Shown here: piece by piece, positions 15,905-25,022 of the stretch
Position numbering within the stretch: the first letter of the stretch is position 1
How the letters are laid out: every line of letters starts with the position of its first letter
Assembly (NCBI RefSeq): GCF_015291625.1
Contig: NZ_CP030047.1
Span: 4,216,001-4,280,000 of the forward strand
DNA from: Bradyrhizobium sp. CCBAU 53421
GTDB taxonomy: Bacteria > Pseudomonadota > Alphaproteobacteria > Rhizobiales > Xanthobacteraceae
DNA: 64,000 nt
Direction: 5' to 3'
Translations under genes and position numbers: made by a program
Notes under the pieces: model-generated
What the model was told of the DNA's origin: nothing
The model's input: the letters and a program-made list of their open reading frames with translations, nothing else
The model's database searches: none

Positions 15905-16202
15905 CAGCTCGAGTTCGGTCGATGGCCCTGGGATTGGGGTGTCCCTTATGGTTCGCCGGTATCGGCGCCATTCGCCCATAATATTTGCTGTTGCACTTCA
16001 GTTACGCGCTGAATCGGTGATGCAGTCGAGCTTGGAACGATTGAGCCAGCGGGCGTCGGATATTGATCGGGGGGATGTTGGCGCAGATCGTTCCGGCCCA
16101 GTTCGGAACGCATGCGCCACGGGGTGATGGGCCGGCTGTTCAGGCCGACCCTCGGAAAGCGGATGGCGGAGGTCGTCGACGCGTTCGGAACTGAAACGTC
16201 TA

Positions 16203-16454
16203 TCATCCTTTGAGCTCGGTGGAGCTCTTGGTGATGTTCATGAACATCAGGGCTATTGCAGATGCGGCAGCAACAAACGCCGCAGTCCATCTGAGGGTGG
16301 AGACGGCAAAGGCGGCGTCGAGCCGCCAGCTTGTGGGTGCCGGCTCGGTCGAGGCAAGCGGTACCACGTCAGGAAAGTACCAATTGCAGAATAGAGCGAG
16401 CACGACCGCGAGGATCGCACTACCGACAAAGACGAAGGTTAATCGCCGCTTCAT
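16203..16454 (-). CDS. 83-aa two-helix membrane protein
   Basis: This small inner-membrane protein has a first helix at about residues 7-24 (FVFVGSAILAVVLALF), a periplasmic loop with proline-rich EPAPTS, and a second helix at about 56-73. It ends with a polar tail. The start is well supported by AGGAGAAG 7-14 bases upstream of ATG 16454. It lies 54 bases downstream of the kinase gene at 16509 on the same strand and may share its transcript. Function unknown. Confidence 0.7.
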   Translation of the reverse strand: MKRRLTFVFVGSAILAVVLALFCNWYFPDVVPLASTEPAPTSWRLDAAFAVSTLRWTAAFVAAASAIALMFMNITKSSTELKG

Positions 16455-16508
16455 GGAACTTCTCCTGTCAATGGGAGAATGTTGCCAGACCTGACGGCAT
16501 CGACCAAT

Positions 16509-18104
16509 TCAGGAGTTTCCCTTAGGCGACGTACCGCTCGCCCGGTTCGTTGGGGTCGCCAGCAAGCGGGAAGTACTGCGCTCAAGCGTGGTGGAGGGCG
16601 TGCCGGAAGCGTCTACAATATCCCAATCGATCATGCCGGTTTCAATGCTGTCTTGGATCAGGACTACATCGGACGTCGCGTCCGACGCGTCGTTTTGTCG
16701 CGATGCCACGCGGTGCAGCCGCGTGGCGCGCCCGGCGGTCAAGAAAATGCCCCGAAAGTCAACTTTCGCGTCGCGAGCAACGGCTTTCGCGGCATCACGC
16801 TCCTCCGGTTTCAGGAAGGCCGCATCGAGTATTACTGAAACTCCCTGGCCTAATGTATGCGCGGCACGATCGAGCATGGCCTGGTAGACGCGGTCTGATG
16901 CGTCGGGAGTGTAGGTCTCCGGCGCTAACGTGGCGTGCTCGGCGACGTGAGAGAGCTGCTTGCGAATGACATCCGATCGCAGAACCAGGGCGCCGGGGGG
17001 CGGCGCGATCAGGTGCGCCATGTCGCGCGCCAGCACGCTCTTGCCGGTACCGGACTTCCCGCCGACTGCAACGAGGCGACGCGGCTCCGGTTCAATCAGC
17101 CGGCGTGCAAGCTCGAAATAGCGTCTCGCTTGGGCGGCGATCGCTTGATCGAGCTGGTGTTGCCGTGCCTTGGTGAAGAGCACATTGGCCCGGATCGCTG
17201 CGCGCATTGATAGGAACAGCGGCAGTAAACACAACGCCCCCGATTGCGTGTCCCAGGCGGTCTGCATGTAGCCATTGAACAGCCTGTTGGCCATGGTCTC
17301 CCGTCCGAAGTGCAGCAGGTCCATCAGTGGAAATGCGAGGTCGTAGAGGACGTCGGTCGTCGCGATATCGGGGTCGAACTCGATCGCATCGAACAGAACG
17401 GGCTCGCCGTCGAGCAGGACGATGTTGCCGAGATGTGCATCGCCGTGACAATGCCGGACCTGCCCAGCTGCGGCGCGGAGGCGCAGGGGCTCAAGATTCC
17501 GAGCGAGCGATAGATGGCTCAGTTCGTGCAATCTATCGATTTCCTCCCGCGGCAGAGCTGGCTCGGCGCGAAACTGCTCGGTGTTGCGATCAATGATGAT
17601 GGGAAGTGACTTAAGCCAGTGCGATCCATCGCTCCCAATCAGTTCTCGATGGGATTCGAGGAGGATGGCGGCCAGTCTCTCGCCAAGCTCCGGCCGGATT
17701 GCATCCCGCTCGGCGAGATGATCGAGTGTCTCGTTTTCGTCGAAGCGGGCCATTTCGACGGCCCATTCGACGACTGGTCCGGGCCCCCCGACCGCAAGCC
17801 CATCGCGCCCGCGCGTGATCGGAATCACCCTGCGATAGATGGCGGGAGCGTGGCGCTTGTTGATGGCAATCTCATCCTCGCAAGCGCGCCGCCGCTTCTC
17901 CAACGTCGAGAAGTCGAGATAGGGCAGCTTGACCGCTCGCTTGATCTTCAGGACGCGCGAAGGTTCGAGAAAGACGATCGAACAATGGGTGTCGATCCGC
18001 TTTATCGGGGCGTTCGGCTCGCCAGATCTGGCCAGGAACGACAATACGGCGGCCTGGCCGGTCTCGCCTGTGGCAGTCTCGGTTGATGATGTCGGCGTCA
18101 TCAT
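16509..18104 (-). CDS. Bifunctional APH-like / P-loop kinase protein
   Basis: This 531-aa cytoplasmic protein joins two kinase-like halves. The N-terminal half (about 40-330) is aminoglycoside-phosphotransferase-like, with the catalytic loop HCHGDAHLGN at 218-227 and a following Asp in FDAIEFD. The C-terminal half starts with the P-loop GGKSGTGKS at 348-356 and resembles zeta-toxin or gluconate-kinase ATPases. This two-domain architecture is frequent in rhizobia and in DosR-like hypoxic regulons; the substrate is unknown. Its start overlaps the stop of the alcohol dehydrogenase gene (ATGA), so the two are translationally coupled behind the FixK box at 19141. Confidence 0.78.
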   Translation of the reverse strand: MMTPTSSTETATGETGQAAVLSFLARSGEPNAPIKRIDTHCSIVFLEPSRVLKIKRAVKLPYLDFSTLEKRRRACEDEIAINKRHAPAIYRRVIPITRGRDGLAVGGPGPVVEWAVEMARFDENETLDHLAERDAIRPELGERLAAILLESHRELIGSDGSHWLKSLPIIIDRNTEQFRAEPALPREEIDRLHELSHLSLARNLEPLRLRAAAGQVRHCHGDAHLGNIVLLDGEPVLFDAIEFDPDIATTDVLYDLAFPLMDLLHFGRETMANRLFNGYMQTAWDTQSGALCLLPLFLSMRAAIRANVLFTKARQHQLDQAIAAQARRYFELARRLIEPEPRRLVAVGGKSGTGKSVLARDMAHLIAPPPGALVLRSDVIRKQLSHVAEHATLAPETYTPDASDRVYQAMLDRAAHTLGQGVSVILDAAFLKPEERDAAKAVARDAKVDFRGIFLTAGRATRLHRVASRQNDASDATSDVVLIQDSIETGMIDWDIVDASGTPSTTLERSTSRLLATPTNRASGTSPKGNS

Positions 18105-19084
18105 GGCTTCAAGACAGCCGCGCCGACGAGCTTGCCGTCCCGCAAGCGCGCAAGTGCTTCATTCGCCTGGTCCAGGGGAAAGATGGTGACGTGCGTCCGG
18201 ATTCCAGCCCTTGCCGCTGTCTTAAGAAAGCCGACGCCATCTTGTCGCGTCAGGTTGGCAACGGAAACGATCTGCCGTTCACTCCAAAGGATGTCGTAGG
18301 GAAAGCTCGGAATATCCGACATGTGAATGCCGGCACAGACCACGCGTCCACCTTTGCGCAGCGTACGCAGCGCGAGTGGAACAAGCGGGCCGATGGGTGC
18401 GTAGATGATTGCGGCGTCCAGTTCATCCGGCGGCCGGTCTTCCGAGGCGCCGGCCCAGCAAGCGCCGAGCGACAATGCCAGGCGCTGGGCCTCGGTGTCG
18501 CCCGCGCGGGTGAAAGCATACACTTCGCGCCCTTGCCAGCGCGCCACCTGCGCGACGATATGTCCCGCCGCGCCAAAACCGTAGATGCCGAGCTTGCGGC
18601 CGTCGCCAGCCATCACCAGGGAGCGCCAGCCGATCAGGCCGGCGCACAGCAGAGGTGCCAGCTCCGCATCCTCGCCGTCTTCGCCGAGCGGAAAGCAGTA
18701 ACGCGCGTCTGCCACCAGGTGCGTGGCAAAGCCGCCGTCCCGCGTGTAGCCGGTGAACAGGGGAGCGTCGCAGAGGTTTTCCTTACCCTCCCGGCAATAG
18801 GGACAATGCCCGCAGGTGGATCCGAGCCAGGGAACGCCGACGCGTGCACCGAGATGCAGGCCGTCCACGCCTTCACCGATCGCGTCGATACGGCCAACCA
18901 CCTCATGGCCTGGAACGATCGGATAGGCGATGTCGGGCAGTTCTCCGTCGACGACATGCAGGTCGGTGCGGCAAACGCCACACGCATTGATCTTGACGCG
19001 CACCTCGCCCAGGCCGGGAATCGGATCGGGCCGCTCGGTATATTGCAGCCGCGCGCCGCGCGCGGGCAGAATCATGGCGTGCAT
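18101..19084 (-). CDS. adh: Zinc-dependent alcohol dehydrogenase (MDR family)
   Basis: This 327-aa medium-chain dehydrogenase oxidises or reduces alcohols and aldehydes with NAD(P) in the cytoplasm. The catalytic zinc site contains CGVCRTDLHVVDGELP near residues 35-50 and GHEVVG. The structural zinc lobe reads CGHCPYCREGKENLC (four Cys). A Rossmann signature GFGAAGH lies near 165. Under low oxygen it could regenerate NAD+ by making ethanol. ATG 19084 is preferred over 19123, because a class II start from the FixK box at 19141-19154 falls at about 19106. It heads a coupled pair with the APH-kinase gene. Confidence 0.9.
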   Translation of the reverse strand: MHAMILPARGARLQYTERPDPIPGLGEVRVKINACGVCRTDLHVVDGELPDIAYPIVPGHEVVGRIDAIGEGVDGLHLGARVGVPWLGSTCGHCPYCREGKENLCDAPLFTGYTRDGGFATHLVADARYCFPLGEDGEDAELAPLLCAGLIGWRSLVMAGDGRKLGIYGFGAAGHIVAQVARWQGREVYAFTRAGDTEAQRLALSLGACWAGASEDRPPDELDAAIIYAPIGPLVPLALRTLRKGGRVVCAGIHMSDIPSFPYDILWSERQIVSVANLTRQDGVGFLKTAARAGIRTHVTIFPLDQANEALARLRDGKLVGAAVLKP

Positions 19085-19140
19085 GACGGAACTCGCTTGG
19101 GTTTGTGCCTCTCCTTTGATCACATGACATTGGTCCGGTT

Positions 19141-19154
19141 TTGATCCTGGTCAA
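19141..19154. promoter_or_regulatory. FixK-type box for adh-kinase operon
   Basis: TTGATCCTGGTCAA matches TTGA-N6-TCAA. Its centre is 63 bp before the chosen adh start. The CBS gene at 19367 lies on the other side, too far for class II activation. Confidence 0.8.
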
Positions 19155-19366
19155 CGGCCGGGTGACTGTTCCTGACTAGCTTTTGCTTCACGAGCGACAT
19201 GTAAACAGGAGGTCGCCAAAGGCGTGCTCAAGGTCACCGCCAAGAAGCCGGCTCCCAAGCAGAGCAGGCAGATCGACATCAAGACGGCGGCGTAGCCGCC
19301 TTGCGGAACGCGTCGCTCGTCAGGCAGCGACGTGTCCGCGAGACAACCATACAAAGGGGATCAGCC

Positions 19367-19843
19367 ATGTACGAGTTTCTTCAGGAGACCGTTGCGAGCA
19401 ACATGACGAGATCGGTACGAAGCGTCGCTCCCGAAATGACGGTCGGCGACTTGTACCGGTTGTTCGCGAAAAACGACTATGACGCCTATCCCGTGCTCCG
19501 CGACGATGTCGTGGTCGGGTTCGTCACGAAGCTGGACGCCCTGAAGGTGTTTGCCTGTCCGGTAGATCACATGCTGCCACGTTACGACGATCGCATGGGA
19601 ACGACGGTCGACGAGATCATGTCGTCCGATGTGATCGCGGTCGAGCCGGATACAAATCTGCAGCGCGTCCTGCAACTGATGGTCGCGCACCGGCTCAAGA
19701 GCCTGCCGGTGATCGACAAGTATCACCACCTGGTCGGGATTATTGCTCGCGAGGATGTCATGCGGGCTCTGGCGCGCTGCACGAAGCGGCAGGCGCCTCC
19801 GCTCGTTCCCTGCGAGACTGTCCGATGTCTACGTTTGGTTTAG
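19367..19843 (+). CDS. Two-CBS-domain protein
   Basis: This 158-aa tandem CBS protein has CBS 1 at about residues 15-70 (DAYPVLRDDVVVGFVTKLDAL) and CBS 2 at about 85-140 (IMSSDVIAV, then SLPVIDKYHHLVGIIAREDV). ATG 19367 is chosen over 19301 because AAAGGGG lies 8-14 bases before it. Its C-terminus overlaps the start of the CoA ligase gene by 19 bases, which suggests coupled expression and perhaps that it regulates that enzyme in response to adenylates. No own FixK box was seen. Confidence 0.85.
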   Translation: MYEFLQETVASNMTRSVRSVAPEMTVGDLYRLFAKNDYDAYPVLRDDVVVGFVTKLDALKVFACPVDHMLPRYDDRMGTTVDEIMSSDVIAVEPDTNLQRVLQLMVAHRLKSLPVIDKYHHLVGIIAREDVMRALARCTKRQAPPLVPCETVRCLRLV

Positions 19844-22578
19844 ATCGGGTTCTTTCGCCTCGATCGGTCGCGCTTGTCGGCGGCAGTTCGCGTCCGTCTT
19901 CGCTCGGCCTGGCGGTACTCACGAACCTCAAGGCATGCGGTTTTGCCGGCCGCATCGCCGTGGTCAATCCGAACTACACTGCGATCGACGGCGAGATTAC
20001 GTCCCCGGATCTCAAGTCACTTCCATTCGTTCCGGACCTCGTTGCGATCACGGCACCTGCGGCCGCGATTCCCGGAATCATCTCGGACGCTGCCGCGGTC
20101 GGTGTCGCCGGTGCGGTGATCCTGTCCGCCGGCCTCGGGCATGGTGCCGGCTCGCTAGCCGAGACGGTCGCACAGACGGCGCGCCGGCACGGCATGCGCC
20201 TGATCGGGCCGAACTGCCTCGGCGTCATGGTGCCGCGCGCGAAGCTCAATGCAAGCTTTGCCGCGCATCAGCCCGCCGAAGGGCGTCTTGCCCTGATCTC
20301 GCAGTCCGGGGCCGTCGCTGCCGCGATGATCGAATGGGCGGCAGAGCGGCGGCTCGGCTTCTCAGGCATTGCGTCGATCGGAGACCAGCTCGACGTCGAT
20401 GTCGCCGATCTGCTCGACTATTTCGCGCAGGACGATCACACCAACGCGATCCTGCTCTACGTCGAGGCCGTCAGGGATGCGCGCAAGTTCATGTCGGCCG
20501 CGCGCGCCGCGGCACGGCTCAAGCCCCTGATCGTCGTGAAAGCGGGCCGGGTAGCGCAAGGTGCCAAGGCCGCAGCCACCCATACGGGAGCGCTCGCCGG
20601 TTCGGACGCCGTCTATGACGCGGCGTTCCGCCGGGCCGGCATGCTGCGTGTGTATGATCTTCGCGAATTGTTCGACTGCGCCGAGTTGCTTGGCCGCGGC
20701 TTCGTTCCGCGCGGCAACCGCCTGTCGATCCTGACCAATGGCGGCGGGCTCGGCATCCTCGCGATCGATCGGCTCGTTGAGCTCGGCGGCGTTCCTGCAA
20801 GCCTGGCGACGGAGACGATTGCGGCACTCGATCGGGTTCTGCCGCAAGGCTGGTCTCGCGCCAACCCCGTCGATATCTCCGGCGATGCCGACGCTACCCG
20901 CTACGCGGCCGCACTCGGCGCGCTGCTTGAGGACGCCAACAGCGACGCCGTGCTGGTCATGAACGTGGAAACGGCTGTTGCGCCGGCCGAAGCGATCGCC
21001 GAAGCGGTCACGCGGTGTGTTGGCGACCGCCGAGCCAGGAACAGCGAGGTAGCCGCACTGGTACTTGCGTCGTGGGATGGTGCCGACGCGCGCACCGCGG
21101 CGACCTTCGAGCGGGCGCGAGTCCCGCATTTCCCGACCGAGGATGATGCCGTGCGCGCCTTCATGTATCTGGTGAGATACCGCGATGCCTCCATCGCGCT
21201 GGCCGCAACGCCGCCCAGCAGCGCCTCGACGTTTGCGCCGCGCACGGCGGCGGCGCGGCACGTAATCGCGAAGGCTCTATCCGAGGGGCGGGAATGGCTC
21301 GATCCGGTCGAGATCGTCGCGCTGTTCGAGGCTTACGATATTCCGATCGTTCCGACCGTCGTGGCCGGCGATGCCGACGATGCCGTGGACAAGGCAGCGC
21401 CCTTCCTGGCGCAAGGGCTTGCCGTGGCGGTGAAGCTGTTCTCGCGCGACATCAGGCACAAGTCGGACATCGGCGGCGTCGTTCTCGGCCTGCGGACTCG
21501 CGAAAGCGTCGCACAGGCGGCCAGGACGGTGCTGACGCGCGCTCGTGCCGCGCGTCCGGATGCCGCCCTGCAAGGTCTGACGATCCAGCCGATGATCGAG
21601 CGGCGGGCGGCACGTGAGCTGATCCTTGGCATTGCCGACGATCCGACCTTTGGTCCGGTGATCGTGTTTGGCCGCGGCGGGACCGCGGTCGAGGTGATCG
21701 ACGACAAGGCGCTGGCGCTGCCACCCCTCGACATGAACCTGGCGCGCGACCTCGTGGGGCGCACGCGGGTCTCACGGCTGCTTGCCGCCTACCGCGACGT
21801 ACCCGCCGTTCCGGAAGATGTCGTCCCGCTCACCCTCGTCAAGCTGGCGCAGATGGCCGCCGATATTCCCGAAGTTGCGGAGCTCGATATCAATCCGCTG
21901 CTGGCGGACGAAACCGGCGTACTGGCTCTCGACGCGCGGGTGGCGGTCCGCAAGCCGGCGCGGCTGTTCGCCGGTCAGACGCGACTCGCAGTGCGACCCT
22001 ACCCGTCGCAGTGGGAGGGCGAGCTTGCCCTAAGGGAAGGCTCGCGCGTCGTGGTGCGGCCGTTGCGGCCGGAAGATGAGCCCATGGTCGAGAGCTTCTT
22101 CAAGCGAGTGACCGCCGAGGATCTCAGGCTTCGCTTCTTCCAGGCGATGAAGAATTTCTCGCACGCGTTCATTGCGCGGCTGACCCAACTCGACTACGCG
22201 CGTGCGATGGCCTTTGCGGCGCTGGATCCAACTACGGGTGCTATGGTTGGAGCGGTCCAGCTTCATTCCGACTCGCTCTATGAGAATGCCGAGTACGCTA
22301 TCCTCTTGCAGTCTGATCTCAAGGGCAAAGGGCTTGGATGGGCGCTGATGCAGCTCCTGATCCGTTATGCGAAGTCGGAAGGGCTGAAGCGGCTGTCTGG
22401 CGAAGTGCTGGCCGAGAACAGCACCATGTTGAGCATGTGCCATGAGATCGGATTCACGGCGGCCACAGAGCCGACCGACCACAGGATCGTCAATGTCGTT
22501 CTCGACCTCTCCCTTCCGGTGGTGGATGCCTTGGGCGTCGGCATCCTGATCGGGCCCAGTGCAATCAGAGCGGCGTGA
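19825..22578 (+). CDS. NDP-forming acyl-CoA ligase fused to GNAT acetyltransferase
   Basis: This 917-aa protein has a CoA-binding domain (about 5-130, LVGGSSRPSSLG), a succinyl-CoA-synthetase-like region (about 145-440) with the active-site THTGALAGSD near residues 251-260, and an ATP-grasp domain (about 470-700, with VAVKLFSRDIRHKSDIGGV). A C-terminal GNAT domain (about 735-895, with LKGKGLGWALMQLL) follows. The architecture is that of ADP-forming acetate-CoA ligases fused to a protein acetyltransferase (Pat-like). It may interconvert acyl-CoA and acid plus ATP, and acetylate lysines. It starts inside the CBS gene's end. With phosphoketolase and acetate kinase nearby, acetate metabolism is a theme. 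Confidence 0.88.
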   Translation: MSTFGLDRVLSPRSVALVGGSSRPSSLGLAVLTNLKACGFAGRIAVVNPNYTAIDGEITSPDLKSLPFVPDLVAITAPAAAIPGIISDAAAVGVAGAVILSAGLGHGAGSLAETVAQTARRHGMRLIGPNCLGVMVPRAKLNASFAAHQPAEGRLALISQSGAVAAAMIEWAAERRLGFSGIASIGDQLDVDVADLLDYFAQDDHTNAILLYVEAVRDARKFMSAARAAARLKPLIVVKAGRVAQGAKAAATHTGALAGSDAVYDAAFRRAGMLRVYDLRELFDCAELLGRGFVPRGNRLSILTNGGGLGILAIDRLVELGGVPASLATETIAALDRVLPQGWSRANPVDISGDADATRYAAALGALLEDANSDAVLVMNVETAVAPAEAIAEAVTRCVGDRRARNSEVAALVLASWDGADARTAATFERARVPHFPTEDDAVRAFMYLVRYRDASIALAATPPSSASTFAPRTAAARHVIAKALSEGREWLDPVEIVALFEAYDIPIVPTVVAGDADDAVDKAAPFLAQGLAVAVKLFSRDIRHKSDIGGVVLGLRTRESVAQAARTVLTRARAARPDAALQGLTIQPMIERRAARELILGIADDPTFGPVIVFGRGGTAVEVIDDKALALPPLDMNLARDLVGRTRVSRLLAAYRDVPAVPEDVVPLTLVKLAQMAADIPEVAELDINPLLADETGVLALDARVAVRKPARLFAGQTRLAVRPYPSQWEGELALREGSRVVVRPLRPEDEPMVESFFKRVTAEDLRLRFFQAMKNFSHAFIARLTQLDYARAMAFAALDPTTGAMVGAVQLHSDSLYENAEYAILLQSDLKGKGLGWALMQLLIRYAKSEGLKRLSGEVLAENSTMLSMCHEIGFTAATEPTDHRIVNVVLDLSLPVVDALGVGILIGPSAIRAA

Positions 22579-22975
22579 CGGCGACGACCCGGTAAGGATG
22601 CATGCCGTCCGCCTCACGGACGGAGACATATTCGCCGACCCGAAAGGGCTCGCTGCCGAAATGAAACCCGGCTTCATCGGCGGTGGCGCCGGCCACGTCA
22701 TAGTGAAAGCGCCAGCTGTCGGCCGGTCCATGCACGAGGTGGCCGAGCTGATCGTCTTCGCCCGGCCGTTGGCGGACGACGCGGCACGCGTCGCGATGGG
22801 CTCTCCAGGTCTCGACATCGATCCGCGATGCCGTGTCGAGCGGGGCGACGATGACATAGCCGATCGCGGACGCACCCTCGGGATGATCGTGCTCGCGGGC
22901 GCGCTCGAGCCGGACCTGCCTGAACGAGTGCGGCAACGCAGTGTTTTGCAAAGGTTTGAAGGCGGCGCGATTCAT
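22565..22975 (-). CDS. Hypothetical protein
   Basis: This 136-aa soluble protein is not recognised. It is rich in His and Arg, with HGPADSWRFHYDV in the centre and a C-terminal strand region GEYVSVREADGMHPYRVV. ATG 22975 is chosen over 23077 because GGGAGA precedes it and because the FixK box at 23048-23061 predicts a start site near 23013. The 3' end overlaps the convergent CoA-ligase gene by 14 bases. The FixK box and the clean ribosome site support that the gene is real. Confidence 0.65.
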   Translation of the reverse strand: MNRAAFKPLQNTALPHSFRQVRLERAREHDHPEGASAIGYVIVAPLDTASRIDVETWRAHRDACRVVRQRPGEDDQLGHLVHGPADSWRFHYDVAGATADEAGFHFGSEPFRVGEYVSVREADGMHPYRVVAVTPL

Positions 22976-23047
22976 CTGAAATCTCCCGAGCACGCCCGAG
23001 GCTGCCGGGCAATCTGCCAAATCATAAGGCCGCCGCGTGCCAAGCCG

Positions 23048-23061
23048 TTGATCTCGGTCAA
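23048..23061. promoter_or_regulatory. FixK-type box for the 22565-22975 gene
   Basis: TTGATCTCGGTCAA matches TTGA-N6-TCAA, centred 79 bp before the minus-strand ATG at 22975. It is one of two adjacent boxes serving divergent genes. Confidence 0.75.
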
Positions 23062-23088
23062 GCGCATTCCGGGGCACGGTGAGGCCGG

Positions 23089-23102
23089 TTGCGCTGGGTC
23101 AA
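23089..23102. promoter_or_regulatory. FixK-type box for the Mla operon
   Basis: TTGCGCTGGGTCAA fits the relaxed TTGC-N6-TCAA form. A class II start would be near 23137, 17 bases before the GTG start at 23154. Confidence 0.65.
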
Positions 23103-23153
23103 ACACAGGCGTCTCCAGCCCCCTAAGGTGAGCTGCAAATTGGAGTCAGAATC

Positions 23154-24266
23154 GTGCTCAATGCCCCAGCCCTGATAGCGAATGCGAGCGATCCGCGCGT
23201 GCTCATCGCATGTGGGGCTTGGAACGTTGCCAATGTCGAGGCGCTGGAGCGGCTGTGCGCGCACGCCGTGCGTGCCGATATCGGCTCGATCGATGTACGG
23301 CGTGTCACCGCGCTCGACACCGTCGGCGCCTGGCTGCTTGAAAGGTTGGCCCGCGGCGGCACGACCAGAGCGGTCCTCACCGGCGCCGACGGTCCGTACG
23401 GCGACCTGCTGGAAGAGGTGCGGGGGCTGAACCGTTCCGGCCCCGCCGAACGCAGATCGGTCAACCCCGTGCTGGAGAGGCTTGATCAGCTCGGCCGCGG
23501 CGGCAGGCGGCTGGCGTCCGAGTCGGCGGCATTCCTGCATATGCTAGGCGCCTTCAGCGCAGCGCTGCTTGGCATTTTCAGGCATCCGCGATCGTTCCGA
23601 TTGACGTCGACCGTCTATCAGCTCGGCCGGGTGGGCTGGCAGGCGGTGCCGATCATGGTGCTGATCACGTTCCTGATCGGCGCCATTATTGCTCAGCAAG
23701 GCATCTTCCACTTCCGCCGCTTTGGCGCGGAATCCTATGTCGTGGACATGGTTGGCATCCTCGTGCTGCGCGAGATTGGCGTGCTGATCGTGGCTATCAT
23801 GGTGGCCGGACGATCCGGCAGCGCCTATACGGCCGAGATTGGTGCAATGAAGATGCGCGAGGAGATCGACGCGCTCAGCACCATGGGGCTCGATCCTGTC
23901 GCAGTCCTGATCCTGCCGCGGATCCTGGCGCTGGTGGTGGCGCTGCCGATTCTCGCCTTTCTCGGCTCGCTCGCGGCGCTCTATGGCGGCGGCCTCATCG
24001 CCTGGCTTTATGGCGGCATGAGTCCGGCGATCTTCATCGCACGCCTTCACGACGCGGTTTCAGTCACTCATTTCGAGGTCGGGATCATCAAGGCGCCATT
24101 CATGGCGCTCGTGATCGGGCTGGTCGCGGCCGTGGAGGGATTGAGCGTGAAGGGCAGTGCGGAGTCGCTCGGACAGCAGACGACGGCGTCGGTCGTGAAA
24201 TCGATCTTCCTGGTGATCGTGCTCGACGGGTTGTTCGCGGTCTTCTTCGCCTCGATCGGGATGTAG
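23154..24266 (+). CDS. mlaE: MlaE-type ABC permease with N-terminal STAS-like domain
   Basis: This 370-aa protein has an N-terminal STAS-like domain (about 1-100, with IGSIDVRRVTALDTVGAWLL) joined to an MlaE permease (about 115-370) with five or six hydrophobic segments. The family cores VGILVLREIGVL and AYTAEIGAMKMREEIDALSTMGLDP are present. MlaE permeases move phospholipids between inner and outer membrane with MlaF and MlaD. The fusion to a STAS domain (MlaB-like) replaces a separate mlaB gene. The start is GTG at 23154. It begins a three-gene operon behind a FixK box. Confidence 0.9.
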   Translation: MLNAPALIANASDPRVLIACGAWNVANVEALERLCAHAVRADIGSIDVRRVTALDTVGAWLLERLARGGTTRAVLTGADGPYGDLLEEVRGLNRSGPAERRSVNPVLERLDQLGRGGRRLASESAAFLHMLGAFSAALLGIFRHPRSFRLTSTVYQLGRVGWQAVPIMVLITFLIGAIIAQQGIFHFRRFGAESYVVDMVGILVLREIGVLIVAIMVAGRSGSAYTAEIGAMKMREEIDALSTMGLDPVAVLILPRILALVVALPILAFLGSLAALYGGGLIAWLYGGMSPAIFIARLHDAVSVTHFEVGIIKAPFMALVIGLVAAVEGLSVKGSAESLGQQTTASVVKSIFLVIVLDGLFAVFFASIGM

Positions 24267-24268
24267 CC

Positions 24269-25006
24269 ATGACCGACACGCCAGCGATCCATATCCGCGA
24301 CCTCGTGGTCGGCTTCGGTGAGAAGATCATCCTCGATCACCTCGACCTCGACGTGAATGACTGCGAAATTCTGGGCCTCGTGGGCGCGTCCGGCGGCGGA
24401 AAGTCAGTGCTGATGCGGACATTGGTCGGCCTGCTTCCGAAACGAAGTGGTCAGATCGATTTCGCGGGCAATAGCGATGATGAGCGCCGCTGGGGCGTCC
24501 TGTTCCAGCAGGGAGCGCTGTTCTCGGCCTTGACGGCTCGCCAGAACATCCAGTTTCCGCTGCGCGAGTGCGCGCGGCTGTCGCCGGGACTGCTGGACGA
24601 AATTGCGGACGCGAAGCTCGAGATGGTCGGCCTGACGCGCGAAGACGGGGAGAAGTATCCGTCCGAGCTCTCGGGCGGGATGACCAAGCGGGTTGCGCTC
24701 GCGCGGGCACTGGCGCTCGACCCCTCGCTCCTGTTTCTCGATGAGCCGACCTCAGGTCTCGATCCCATCGCTGCGGGCGAATTCGACGCCCTGATCCGGA
24801 CGCTGCACCGGACGTTGCGTTTTACCGTGTTCATGGTGACGCACGACCTGAACAGTCTGCAGGCTATTTGCGACCGCGTCGCCGCGCTTGCCGACGGCAG
24901 GATCGCAGCGATCGGGCGGCTGTCATCGGTGCTCAAGTCCGATCACCCTTGGGTCCAGGCCTACTTTCATGGCGTCCGGGCGCAGAAGCTGGGCCTCGGC
25001 AATTAG
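24269..25006 (+). CDS. mlaF: MlaF-type ABC ATPase
   Basis: This 245-aa ABC ATPase has Walker A GASGGGKS near residues 39-46, Q-loop FQQGALF, signature LSGGMTKRVALARA and Walker B LLFLDEPTSGLDP. The GGM form of the signature and the SALTARQNI region are typical of MlaF. It powers phospholipid transport by the neighbouring MlaE at the inner membrane. It starts 2 bases after the mlaE stop. Confidence 0.93.
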   Translation: MTDTPAIHIRDLVVGFGEKIILDHLDLDVNDCEILGLVGASGGGKSVLMRTLVGLLPKRSGQIDFAGNSDDERRWGVLFQQGALFSALTARQNIQFPLRECARLSPGLLDEIADAKLEMVGLTREDGEKYPSELSGGMTKRVALARALALDPSLLFLDEPTSGLDPIAAGEFDALIRTLHRTLRFTVFMVTHDLNSLQAICDRVAALADGRIAAIGRLSSVLKSDHPWVQAYFHGVRAQKLGLGN

Positions 25007-25022
25007 GCAGAAAGAGACGCAC

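Noticed and set aside
15905..16202. Possible small genes in the gap after the 55-aa gene
   Set aside because: Frames on both strands lack ribosome sites and patterns; only a short inverted GTTCGGAAC-like sequence was noticed.
19173..19296. Plus frame with AGGAGG and GTG start reading VLKVTAKKPAPKQSRQIDI
   Set aside because: The ribosome site is good but the frame is only 24 codons. It could be a relic; not enough to call a gene.
19151..19354. 67-codon minus frame with one hydrophobic helix between adh and the CBS gene
   Set aside because: There is no ribosome site before any of its ATG codons, and it crosses the adh FixK box. Kept as unproven.
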